Source: JAEUJM01 sp044221555
Lineage (GTDB): Bacteria; Actinomycetota; Acidimicrobiia; Acidimicrobiales; DATDAH01
Assembly: GCA_044221555.1 (NCBI GenBank)
Contig: JBGAOY010000001.1
Coordinates: 496,001-560,000, forward strand
Direction: 5' to 3'
DNA: 64,000 nucleotides
Part shown: piece after piece, positions 50,673 through 58,341 of the stretch
Position numbering within the stretch: the stretch's first letter is position 1
Layout: the number at the start of each line of letters is the position of its first letter
Position numbers and translations under genes: made by a program
The notes under the pieces: generated by a model
The model's input: the letters and a program-made list of their open reading frames with translations, nothing else
Databases searched by the model: none
What the model was told of the DNA's origin: nothing

Positions 50673-50679
50673 ATCGTTC
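50668..50679. promoter_or_regulatory. GAAC-N4-GTTC palindrome
   Basis: GAACGATCGTTC is fully palindromic and lies 19 bp before the start of the PhnB-like gene. It has the LexA core spacing, but its centre (GATC) departs from the usual LexA centre, so the binding protein is uncertain. Confidence 0.35.
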
Positions 50680-50697
50680 ACCGACCAGGAGACTCCC

Positions 50698-51171
50698 ATG
50701 CCCCGCATCGTCCCCAACCTCTGGTTCGACACCCAGGCCGAGGAGGCCGCCGAGTTCTACGTGTCGATCTTCCCGAACTCGCGCGTGACCGAGATCACCC
50801 GCTACACCGAGGCGGGGCCGGGGCCTGCCGGGTCCGTGCTGACGGTGAACTTCGAGCTCGACGGGCAGTTGTTCACCGGCATCAACGGCGGCCCCCAGTT
50901 CCCCTTCACCGAGGCCGTGTCGTTCGTGATCGAGTGCGCCGACCAGGCCGAGCTCGACCACTACTGGGACCGGCTCACCGACGGCGGCCAGGAGGTGCAG
51001 TGCGGCTGGTTGAAGGACCGCTACGGCCTGTCGTGGCAGGTGGTGCCCGCCGGATGGGAGGAGCTCATGAACGATCCCGACCCCGAGCGTGCCGCCCGGG
51101 CGACCGCCGCGATGTTGGGCATGGTGAAGCTCGACATCGCCGCCCTCGAGGCCGCCGCCGACGGGACCTGA
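50698..51171 (+). CDS. PhnB-like VOC protein
   Basis: 157 residues from ATG with CCAGGAG eight bases upstream. PhnB/3-dmu-9_3-mt type: IVPNLWFDTQAEEAAEFYVSIFPNSRV, FTGINGGPQFPFTEAVSFVIEC, WLKDRYGLSWQVVP. No methyltransferase activity is shown for this family despite the old name. Function unknown. Confidence 0.88.
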   Translation: MPRIVPNLWFDTQAEEAAEFYVSIFPNSRVTEITRYTEAGPGPAGSVLTVNFELDGQLFTGINGGPQFPFTEAVSFVIECADQAELDHYWDRLTDGGQEVQCGWLKDRYGLSWQVVPAGWEELMNDPDPERAARATAAMLGMVKLDIAALEAAADGT

Positions 51172-51193
51172 GGGAGTCGCGGACTGACGAGTG

Positions 51194-51400
51194 CTACCCG
51201 TCGGTCAGCAGTCGGCTGCACTCCTCGCAGGCGTGGTCGGCGTAGGGGACGAACGCGACCTCGTGGAGCACGAGCGCTCGGTTCGAGTGCCTGTCGCACA
51301 GCGACCGGTCGTCCGTGGGGCGCAGGGCATGGTCCGTCTTGTCCGACTGCACGATGCGCTGCCGCCCGATCCGATACGTCTCAGCGTGTACCTCGGTCAT
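51194..51400 (-). CDS. Small hypothetical protein with a Cys pair
   Basis: 68 residues from ATG at 51400. CDRH near the middle and CEEC near the end suggest a metal site (SLCDRHSNRALVLHEVAF...ACEECSRLL). No strong Shine-Dalgarno. Convergent with the PhnB-like gene, divergent from the large secreted protein gene across 103 bp. Confidence 0.5.
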   Translation of the reverse strand: MTEVHAETYRIGRQRIVQSDKTDHALRPTDDRSLCDRHSNRALVLHEVAFVPYADHACEECSRLLTDG

Positions 51401-51503
51401 GGCCTCAGTGTCCCAAGTGCGGCTCACCGCGCACCATTCCCGCGGGCAAGGCGAGTGACCTTCGGCCCTGACCAAGTGCTCGCGTTCGGCGGAGACTGAG
51501 CGT

Positions 51504-53885
51504 GTGCGCCTCTCCATTGCTGTAGCCGCCATCGTCACCCTCCTCGCCGCCTCCGCCGCGGCGTTCGTCAACGCCGCCCCCGCCGGCGCCACCAACGCGA
51601 CCGTGGGGACAGAGGCGCAGTACCGGACCGCGCTCACGAACCTGTCCGGGGACGCGTCGGGCCCCCACACCATCACGCTCAACGCCGACATCGTCCTCTC
51701 GGGTGGCAGCGACCCGACCTACACGGGCACCCAGGCCCTGACCATCGACGGTGACGGCCATTCGATCGACGCCAACGGATCGAGCCGGGTGCTGTTCGCC
51801 GACACCGACAACGGGGTGACGGTCCGCGACATCGAGATCCGCGACGGCGCCACGACCAACTCGCTCGGCGGCGGCGGGGTGTACGCCAAGAGCTTCCTCA
51901 CCATCGAGAACAGCGAGTTCTCCGGTAACCGCTCACCCCTCGGCGGCGGCGCCTTCGGTCACTTCACCTCCATCACCGGCAGCCTCTTCCGCGACAACGA
52001 GGCGACGGACGGCCTCGGCGGTGGAGCCGGCGGCGGCGCCTACGGAACGCAGTCGCTCACGGTGGAACGCTCCAGCTTCGTCGACAACGTGGCCGGCGAC
52101 AGCGGCGGCGGTGGTCGCGGCGGTGACATCCTCGTCCGCAACAGCACCTTCACCGGCAACACGGCCGGCGGCGGTGCGGGCGGCGCCATCTACGCCGGCA
52201 AGTCCGTGCAGCTCGAGTACGCCACGCTCGCGTTCAACGCGGCCCCGTCCGGCGGCGCCAACGTGCGCAGCGGCACCGGCCAGATGTTCACCTCCTACGG
52301 CTCGGTGCTCGCGGTGAACAGCGACAACCCCAACTGCGCCGCCGTCGATCGCATCGACAACTCGCAGGGCCACAACTGGACCAACGACGAGGTCGGCGAC
52401 TCGTGCGGGTTCGACGACCCGACCGACGTCGTCGACCACGGTGGCGACCCCGGCCTCGCCGCGGTGGCCGGCACCCCACCCGTCCTGACCCCACAGGACG
52501 GTTCGCCCCTGGTCGACGCCATCCCCAACGCCTCGTGCCACGCCACCCTCACCACCGACCAGGTCGGCACACCCCGGCCACAGCCCGCCGGTGGCGCGTG
52601 CGACATCGGCGCCGTCGAGGTTCCCGCCAACGCGCAGCTCCTGTTCACCAGTTCGCCGGGCCCCGGTTTGAGCGTGGACAGCGACGTGTGGGTGATGGAG
52701 ACCGACGGGTCGGGTCAGACCCGCCTGACGGCCACGACGGCGTCCGACACCCATCCGGCGTGGTCGCCGGACGGCACCCGGATCGCGTTCGCCCGCAGCA
52801 TCGGTGGGTGCTGCTCGGACATCTACGTGATGGACGCGGACGGGTCGAACGTCACCCAGGTCACCACTGGACCCGATCCGGACTCAGCGCCGAGCTGGTC
52901 ACCCGACGGCACCAAGATCGCCTTCCACAGCCTCCGCAATGCGAACTACGACGTGTACGTGGTGAACGCCAACGGCACGGGCGAGACCCGGCTCACCACG
53001 GACTCGGCCTTCGACTGGGAGCCGGACTGGTCACCCGACGGCACGAAGATCGCGTTCGCCAGCACTCGCGCCGGCACCAACGATGACATCTACGTCATGA
53101 ACGCCAACGGGACGAGCCAGACCCGCATCACCCAGCACCCCGCCACCGACACCAGCCCGGCGTGGTCCCCAGACGGCAACCGCATCGCCTACCAGAGCAA
53201 CCGCTCCGGCAACATGGACATCTACACCATGGCGGCCGACGGCAGCGGGAGGACCCAGGTCACGAGCGACCCGAACGGTGAGGGCGGCGCCACCTGGTCA
53301 CCGGACGGCACCCAGATCGCCTTCTACAACTCGATCGTCCAGGGCGACGGGCCCGAGCCGCCGGTGGAGAACGACATCTACCTGGTCAACGCCGACTCGA
53401 CGCAGCGGGCCCGGGTGACCACCACCCCGGCCCACGACACCTCACCCGACTGGAACCCCACGACCACGGTCACCCCCCTCGCCGCCTGCTGGGGCCGGGT
53501 GGTCACCGTCCGCCTCGGCGACGGCCAGTCGCCGACCGACGGCGCCGACGTCATCCTCGGGACCTCCTCGGCCGACACGATCAGCGCCGCCGGTGGCGAC
53601 GACATCGTGTGCGCCGGTGGCGGCAACGACTCGGTCGGCCTGAGTGACGGCAACGACCGCGCCTTCGCCGGGACGGGAGCCGACAGCGTCACCGGAGGGG
53701 CGGGCAACGACACCGTGAAGGGCGAGGGTGGCAACGACTCACTCGGCGGGGGCTCCGGCAACGACACCCTCAAGGGCGGTGACGGCAACGATGCCCACAA
53801 CGGCGGCAGCGGCACCGACACGTGCAAGGGAGGGGCCGGCACCGACACCTCGTCGGGGTGTGAGACGAAGGTGAGCATTCCCTGA
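51504..53885 (+). CDS. Large secreted protein: beta-helix, TolB-like propeller and RTX repeats
   Basis: 793 residues from GTG. Signal peptide ends near AAPAGA. Residues 60-370: right-handed beta-helix/polymorphic-repeat type (LTIENSEFSGNRSPLGGGAF, ITGSLFRDNEATDG...), with a CHATLTTDQ...PRPQPAGGACDIGAVE end typical of choice-of-anchor proteins. Residues 385-650: six PD40 blades (WSPDGTRIAFARS and repeats). Residues 680-780: Gly/Asp RTX calcium repeats (GGAGNDTVKGEGGNDSLGG). Extracellular; no enzymatic motif. The three-part combination is unusual. Confidence 0.87.
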   Translation: MRLSIAVAAIVTLLAASAAAFVNAAPAGATNATVGTEAQYRTALTNLSGDASGPHTITLNADIVLSGGSDPTYTGTQALTIDGDGHSIDANGSSRVLFADTDNGVTVRDIEIRDGATTNSLGGGGVYAKSFLTIENSEFSGNRSPLGGGAFGHFTSITGSLFRDNEATDGLGGGAGGGAYGTQSLTVERSSFVDNVAGDSGGGGRGGDILVRNSTFTGNTAGGGAGGAIYAGKSVQLEYATLAFNAAPSGGANVRSGTGQMFTSYGSVLAVNSDNPNCAAVDRIDNSQGHNWTNDEVGDSCGFDDPTDVVDHGGDPGLAAVAGTPPVLTPQDGSPLVDAIPNASCHATLTTDQVGTPRPQPAGGACDIGAVEVPANAQLLFTSSPGPGLSVDSDVWVMETDGSGQTRLTATTASDTHPAWSPDGTRIAFARSIGGCCSDIYVMDADGSNVTQVTTGPDPDSAPSWSPDGTKIAFHSLRNANYDVYVVNANGTGETRLTTDSAFDWEPDWSPDGTKIAFASTRAGTNDDIYVMNANGTSQTRITQHPATDTSPAWSPDGNRIAYQSNRSGNMDIYTMAADGSGRTQVTSDPNGEGGATWSPDGTQIAFYNSIVQGDGPEPPVENDIYLVNADSTQRARVTTTPAHDTSPDWNPTTTVTPLAACWGRVVTVRLGDGQSPTDGADVILGTSSADTISAAGGDDIVCAGGGNDSVGLSDGNDRAFAGTGADSVTGGAGNDTVKGEGGNDSLGGGSGNDTLKGGDGNDAHNGGSGTDTCKGGAGTDTSSGCETKVSIP

Positions 53886-53899
53886 CCGCGCCGGCCAGG

Positions 53900-55096
53900 T
53901 CAATCGGGCAGCATCGGCACCGATGGGCCGGTGTCACGCCCCAACTGCACCGCGCGGGTCACCGCCGCCGACCCGAACCGGTCCCGCAGGTCGTCGACCG
54001 CGGCATCCAGGGTCCCCTCGGGTCGGCCCCGGAGCGGGAGCACCAACTGCACCGGGCGGTCGTCGGCCAGGTTGGCCACGGCGATGCCCACCAGCGTGAG
54101 ACCGCGTTCGTCGACGAGAGGCTGCACCGCGCGTAGCAGCGCCTGGGCGGCCGCCAGGATGGTCGCCGTGTCCGCCGTTGGTCGGGCCATGGTGTGGGAG
54201 CGGGTGGCGCGGGAGAAGTCCCCGAAGCGCAGCCGGAGCACGACGGTGCGACCGATGCGGCGGGCCTTGCGGAGCCGGCGGGCGACCCGGTCGACCAGGC
54301 CGATCACCACCGCGTCGATCTCGCCCGGCGATCGACGCGACCGCCCCAGGGCCCGCTGGGAGCCGATCGACCCGCGCCGCCGGCCCACCTGCACCCGACG
54401 GGGGTCACGATTGTGGGCGAGGGCATGCAGGTGATGCCCTGCGGCCGGGCCCACGATCCCCACCAGGTCGGGTGCGGCCAACTCGGCCACCTGGCCCACG
54501 GTGAGGATCCCGCGTTCACGCAACTTGCCGGAGGTGACGGGCCCGACCCCCCACAGGCGCTCGACCGGCAGTGGATGGAGGAACGCCAGCTCGCCCTCCG
54601 GGGCCACGAGGAGCAGGCCGTCGGGCTTGGCCACCGCACTCGCCACCTTGGCCAGGAACTTCGTGCGGGCGATGCCCACCGAGATGGCCAGACCCACCTC
54701 GGCGGCCACGACCCGGCGCAGCTCGACGGCGATGTCGAGGGGTGGGCCGACCAGGCGCCGCAGGCCGCCCACGTCGAGGAACGCCTCGTCGATCGACACC
54801 CCCTCGACCAGCGGGGTGGTTCGCTCGAAGATGGCGAAGACCGCCTTGCTGGCCTCGCTGTAGGCCGACATCCTCGGGGCCACCACCACGGCGTCGGGGC
54901 AGAGCCGGCGAGCCTCGGCGCCCCCCATCGCGGTACGGACGCCGTGCGCCTTCGCCTCGTAGCTCGCCGCCAGCACCACGCCGCCGCCCACGATCACCGG
55001 CCGCCCCCGGAGCCGGCGGTCGTCCCGTTGCTCGACCGAGGCGTAGAAGGCGTCGAGGTCGGCGTGAAGGATGGTGGCATCGACGCGCCCGGGCAC
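53900..55096 (-). CDS. dinB: DNA polymerase IV (Y-family)
   Basis: 398 residues from GTG at 55096; upstream in-frame codons lie in the LexA box. Catalytic ILHADLDAFYASVEQRDD at the N-terminus, SIDEAFLDV with the second acidic pair, helix-hairpin-helix GVGPVTSGKLRERGI, and a little-finger domain. No clear beta-clamp motif can be picked by eye. It performs error-prone translesion synthesis. The start adjoins the LexA operator, so the mRNA may be leaderless. Confidence 0.93.
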   Translation of the reverse strand: MPGRVDATILHADLDAFYASVEQRDDRRLRGRPVIVGGGVVLAASYEAKAHGVRTAMGGAEARRLCPDAVVVAPRMSAYSEASKAVFAIFERTTPLVEGVSIDEAFLDVGGLRRLVGPPLDIAVELRRVVAAEVGLAISVGIARTKFLAKVASAVAKPDGLLLVAPEGELAFLHPLPVERLWGVGPVTSGKLRERGILTVGQVAELAAPDLVGIVGPAAGHHLHALAHNRDPRRVQVGRRRGSIGSQRALGRSRRSPGEIDAVVIGLVDRVARRLRKARRIGRTVVLRLRFGDFSRATRSHTMARPTADTATILAAAQALLRAVQPLVDERGLTLVGIAVANLADDRPVQLVLPLRGRPEGTLDAAVDDLRDRFGSAAVTRAVQLGRDTGPSVPMLPD

Positions 55097-55108
55097 GAAC
55101 ACATGTTC
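55097..55108. promoter_or_regulatory. LexA (SOS) box of dinB
   Basis: Read on the minus strand: CGAACATGTGTTCG, matching the mycobacterial-type consensus TCGAACATGTGTTCGA over its core. It touches the first codon of dinB. Confidence 0.88.
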
Positions 55109-55183
55109 GCACTCCGGCGCCGACGGCGGCAACGGCCCTCCCCGGACCGGTCATGGGCCCCGGCGATCCGGGGGGGGCGACGG

Positions 55184-55996
55184 TCAGGCCGGCGTGATGC
55201 AGCCGTAGTGACCGTCGTAGCGGCGGTAGACCACGCTGCCGCGCCCCGTGTCGGCATCCACGAAGAACACGAACGGGGTGACGTCCACATCGAGTTGGTC
55301 GATGGCCTCGGCCACCGAGCAGGACCTCGTGCCGAGGCGGCTGATGCGCACAGGGGCGACCGTGGCGGCACCCACCGCGTCGGCGCTCCCCGAGGCGTCG
55401 ATCAGCTCGAGGCCGTGGTCGGAGGCGTAGAAGACCACCGCGTCGGCACCGGTCGCCAGGTTGGTGAACAGCAGGAAGTCGTGCCCCAACAGGTCGAGGG
55501 TGTCGGCCGCCTCGTCGCACGTCATCTCACCGACGCTGAAGCTCTTGCGTCGCACCAGGCGCCGCTCGTCGCGCGGGCGTTCGAAGTACTCCGGACGGTG
55601 GACCGGAGCCTCCCCGTGACGCCACTCGTGGTCGTCGTGGCCCCGCATCCGCCGCGCTCGGTCGACTCGCAACTGGCGGTGACGAGCGAGCCGCCGACCC
55701 AGCCGGTCCTCGAGCAGGTCGATGGCCTCGGACAGGTCGTGCGCGGCCACATGCGCCCGGACGGGCTCACCGTTCACGTCGAACACGGCCTCGGCCTTGG
55801 CCGGCCGCTCGCGGGCGGGGTTCGGCTCCAGCGTCAGCTTCACCTCGCCGAACAGGATCGGCGAGCGCTCGTGGGTTGCCAGGTGGGACAGCTTCGCAAC
55901 CGCGTACTCGGACATCGCCTCGGGCACGCCCGTCCCCGCGGTCACCGCGATGGGGGCGTCTTCGTTCGGTGCGGTGGCTTCGCTCAGATCGGTCAT
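55184..55996 (-). CDS. Ribosome hibernation-promoting factor-like protein
   Basis: 270 residues from ATG at 55996, in ATGA overlap with the DksA-like gene. N-terminal S30AE-like domain (AVAKLSHLATHERSPILFGEVKLTLEPNPARERPAKAEAVFDVNGEPVRAHVAAHDLSEAIDLLEDRLGRRL) and two copies of the S30AE C-terminal domain (RKSFSVGEMTCDEAADTLDLLGHDFLLFTNLATG and ...AIDQLDVDVTPFVFFVDADTG). Long HPFs have one such C-terminal domain and dimerise ribosomes through it; this one appears to carry two. Stress/dormancy role. Confidence 0.85.
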   Translation of the reverse strand: MTDLSEATAPNEDAPIAVTAGTGVPEAMSEYAVAKLSHLATHERSPILFGEVKLTLEPNPARERPAKAEAVFDVNGEPVRAHVAAHDLSEAIDLLEDRLGRRLARHRQLRVDRARRMRGHDDHEWRHGEAPVHRPEYFERPRDERRLVRRKSFSVGEMTCDEAADTLDLLGHDFLLFTNLATGADAVVFYASDHGLELIDASGSADAVGAATVAPVRISRLGTRSCSVAEAIDQLDVDVTPFVFFVDADTGRGSVVYRRYDGHYGCITPA

Positions 55997-56655
55997 CGTT
56001 CCTCCGCTTCGTCGAGGGCCGCTGCTCGCATCGAGCGCTCCTGTTCGGCCCATTCCTCATGGCGCTGCTCGAGCGCCGCCACCTCGTCCGCGGTCAACGC
56101 GTCCGGGTTCGGACGGTCCGGGTCGGTGAGGTGCAGTGCGTTCTGTTCAGGACCCAGCTCCACGCGTTCCACGACCTCGTCGTCGTCGGGGAGCAGATCC
56201 AGGTTCTGACCGGCTTCCCTCGCCGCCACTCGCTCCGCGCCGTGGGCGTCGTCATCGATGTAGGCCCCCGCGGGCATCGCCAGCGTGAGCTTGTCGCCCT
56301 CCCACATCCCTTCGTGCTCGGCGCAGTACCGGGTGGCCGGCACGGCCGTCAGCCGCTCCGGGCCGATGTCGGCCGCGCAGGTCGCGCACGTGCCGTAGAT
56401 GCCGGCATCGAGGCGGTCGAGCGCATCGGCCACATCCCTGAGGTCGAGCTCCACCCGATGCAGGATCGACAGGTCCTTCTCCCGCTCGAAGACCTCGCTG
56501 GCCATGTCGGCCTGATGCTGATCGAGCGGCGCCAGCACATCCGACGCCTGGGCGTCAGTGGTGTCCTCGAACCCTTCGTCCCGCAGTCCCCGTTGCAGGG
56601 CCTGCAGGCGGGCGCGTTCTTGTTCAAGCAAGCTCCTGGCCGCATGGGCATCCAT
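55993..56655 (-). CDS. DksA/TraR-type zinc-finger protein, extended
   Basis: 220 residues from ATG. Coiled-coil N-terminus (LLEQERARLQALQRGLRDEG) and a DksA/TraR finger (YGTCATCAADIGPERLTAVPATRYCAEHE), with CxxC and CxxH in place of four Cys. The C-terminal 90 residues are an acidic extension. DksA-like proteins enter the RNA polymerase secondary channel. Co-translated with the hibernation factor. Confidence 0.82.
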   Translation of the reverse strand: MDAHAARSLLEQERARLQALQRGLRDEGFEDTTDAQASDVLAPLDQHQADMASEVFEREKDLSILHRVELDLRDVADALDRLDAGIYGTCATCAADIGPERLTAVPATRYCAEHEGMWEGDKLTLAMPAGAYIDDDAHGAERVAAREAGQNLDLLPDDDEVVERVELGPEQNALHLTDPDRPNPDALTADEVAALEQRHEEWAEQERSMRAAALDEAEER

Positions 56656-56738
56656 GACGGCACCTCCGTCCTCGCGTTCGATGAATCGGGTGTCAGCCGG
56701 ACCCGGAACAGCCGGGCCGGTCGAACCGGGCCGACACC

Positions 56739-56942
56739 TCAGCCGATGGGCTCGTGGGTGAAGTGCTCGACAGTGGCATCGGACCCCGGGAAGAACAGGG
56801 TCTCATGGCCCGTGTCGGACCATCGCACGATGAACGGCGGCCCGCCATCGGGGCCATGCACTTCCAGCACCTCACCGTCCCGGATCGGCTCACCGACTCG
56901 GTGGCCGTGGATCACGATGCGATCTCCCACTCGTGCCTGCAT
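56739..56942 (-). CDS. DUF1918 protein
   Basis: 67 residues from ATG. ARVGDRIVIHGHRVGEPIRDGEVLEVHGPDGGPPFIVRWSDTGHETLFFPGSDATVEH matches DUF1918, an SH3-like fold in actinobacterial stress/dormancy neighbourhoods. First of three stress genes on this strand. Confidence 0.9.
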   Translation of the reverse strand: MQARVGDRIVIHGHRVGEPIRDGEVLEVHGPDGGPPFIVRWSDTGHETLFFPGSDATVEHFTHEPIG

Positions 56943-57014
56943 CGGGACTCCCTTCTCGATCGTTCCTGCAGCAACATGTTCGTCCCGGGACCCCGAGGAC
57001 GACAGGGCCGAAGG

Positions 57015-57587
57015 TCACAGCCCGGCCAGGTGCGACGTCTCGTTGAACGAGTGCAACGACGGGCCCCAGGGACCGGACGCGATGCGGGTGATCGACGCCG
57101 GGGCGACGAAGGTCCGCCACGACACCTCGCACCCCACCCCGAGGGCCCACGCGACCGCGGCCTTCACCGGGGACACGTGCGTCACGACCACGACATCGTG
57201 TCTCGTCGACTCGGCGACCAGGTCGGCACACGCCTGGTCGACCCGATCCGACAGCTCCCGCAGCGATTCCCCGCCTTCAGGCCGGTAGCAGACGTCGGCT
57301 CGCCATTCGGCCCAGGTCTCGCTCGGCACGTCGGCGGTGGGTGTGCCCTCGAGGGCGCCGTAGTCCAACTCGATCCAGCGCTCGTCGATCTCCACGGGCA
57401 GGCCGAACGCCTCGGCGGTCTGGCGGGCGCGTGCCAGCGGGCTCGACACCACCCGATCGGGCCGGAGCACCGCGCCGAGCGCCCGCGCCTGGGCCAAGCC
57501 CTGGTCGTCGAGCGGTGGGTCGTCACGACCCAGCAGGCGACCTTGCGCGTTCGCGACCGTGCGGCCGTGGCGGACGACGATGAGCAC
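57015..57587 (-). CDS. Histidine phosphatase (phosphoglycerate-mutase-like)
   Basis: 190 residues from GTG at 57587. RHG motif with the phospho-His (VVRHGRTVANAQGRLLG), distal Arg and Glu (SSPLARARQTAE, YGALEG) and second His (VVVTHVSPVKAAV). Small-molecule phosphatase of the CobC/PhoE type. It lies 4 bp after the zinc-ribbon protein gene; in mycobacteria the equivalent (Rv2228c/Rv2229c) couples an RNase H-CobC protein to the same zinc-ribbon family. Confidence 0.88.
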   Translation of the reverse strand: MLIVVRHGRTVANAQGRLLGRDDPPLDDQGLAQARALGAVLRPDRVVSSPLARARQTAEAFGLPVEIDERWIELDYGALEGTPTADVPSETWAEWRADVCYRPEGGESLRELSDRVDQACADLVAESTRHDVVVVTHVSPVKAAVAWALGVGCEVSWRTFVAPASITRIASGPWGPSLHSFNETSHLAGL

Positions 57588-57591
57588 CCTG

Positions 57592-58341
57592 CTAGTGGAC
57601 CAGGATCCGGCCGCACTCCTCGCAGTGCACCATCTCGCCCGCCGGCGTCTTGCGGATGCGGTCCACCTCGACCGCCGACAGGCCGAGGTGGCAGCCACCG
57701 CAGGTCTTGGCCACGAGTCGGGCCACGGCGATGCCGCCGAGCTGGGAACGGAGGCGCTCGTACTCGGCGAGCAGGCCGGCGTCGATGCCGGCGGCGGCAT
57801 CCACCCGCTCACGCTCGACCGTCTCGAGCTGCGCGGCGATGTCCACCTCGGCCTCGGCGAGCGCCGCGGTGAGCCGGGTCGCCTCCTCGTCGGACTCGGC
57901 GCGCTGGCCGGCGAGCCGGGCCAGGTCGGCGTCGAGGGGCTCGGCCAGCTCCATCAGGTCGAGCTCGTCGTCCTCCAGCGTGGTCTGGCGGCGCTTCAGG
58001 GACTTCAGCTCGTCCTGCAGGGCCTGCAGCTCGCGCGCCGCCGACACCGCGCCGCCGTAGAGCTTGGCGTCGGTCTGGGCCATGCGGGCCTCGACGGCGG
58101 CCACTTCGTCCTCGAGACGCTTCAGGTCGCGCCCGATGGCCTCCCGGCGCTCCATGACCGACGCCTCTTCGACGTCGATGGCCCCGAGCCGCGCCAGCGT
58201 CGATTCCAGCTGCTGGCGCTCGGGCAGCGTCGCGAGCCGGTGGCGCAACTGGTCGGCTGCGGTGTCGTGCTCCTGCACCACGAGCAGCCGCTCGAGTGCG
58301 TTCGGCGGCGCCGCCGCCTCGGTGGGTCCGGGCTCGGTCAC
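57592..58341 (-). CDS. CT398-like coiled-coil zinc-ribbon protein
   Basis: 249 residues from ATG, overlapping the PBP stop by ATGA. Long helical hairpin (residues 15-190, Glu/Leu/Arg heptads) then a zf-RING_7 type ribbon (CGGCHL...CEECGRIL). Conserved in actinobacteria and chlamydiae; proposed to bind RNA or RNA polymerase/secretion partners but not established. Confidence 0.85.
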   Translation of the reverse strand: MTEPGPTEAAAPPNALERLLVVQEHDTAADQLRHRLATLPERQQLESTLARLGAIDVEEASVMERREAIGRDLKRLEDEVAAVEARMAQTDAKLYGGAVSAARELQALQDELKSLKRRQTTLEDDELDLMELAEPLDADLARLAGQRAESDEEATRLTAALAEAEVDIAAQLETVERERVDAAAGIDAGLLAEYERLRSQLGGIAVARLVAKTCGGCHLGLSAVEVDRIRKTPAGEMVHCEECGRILVH

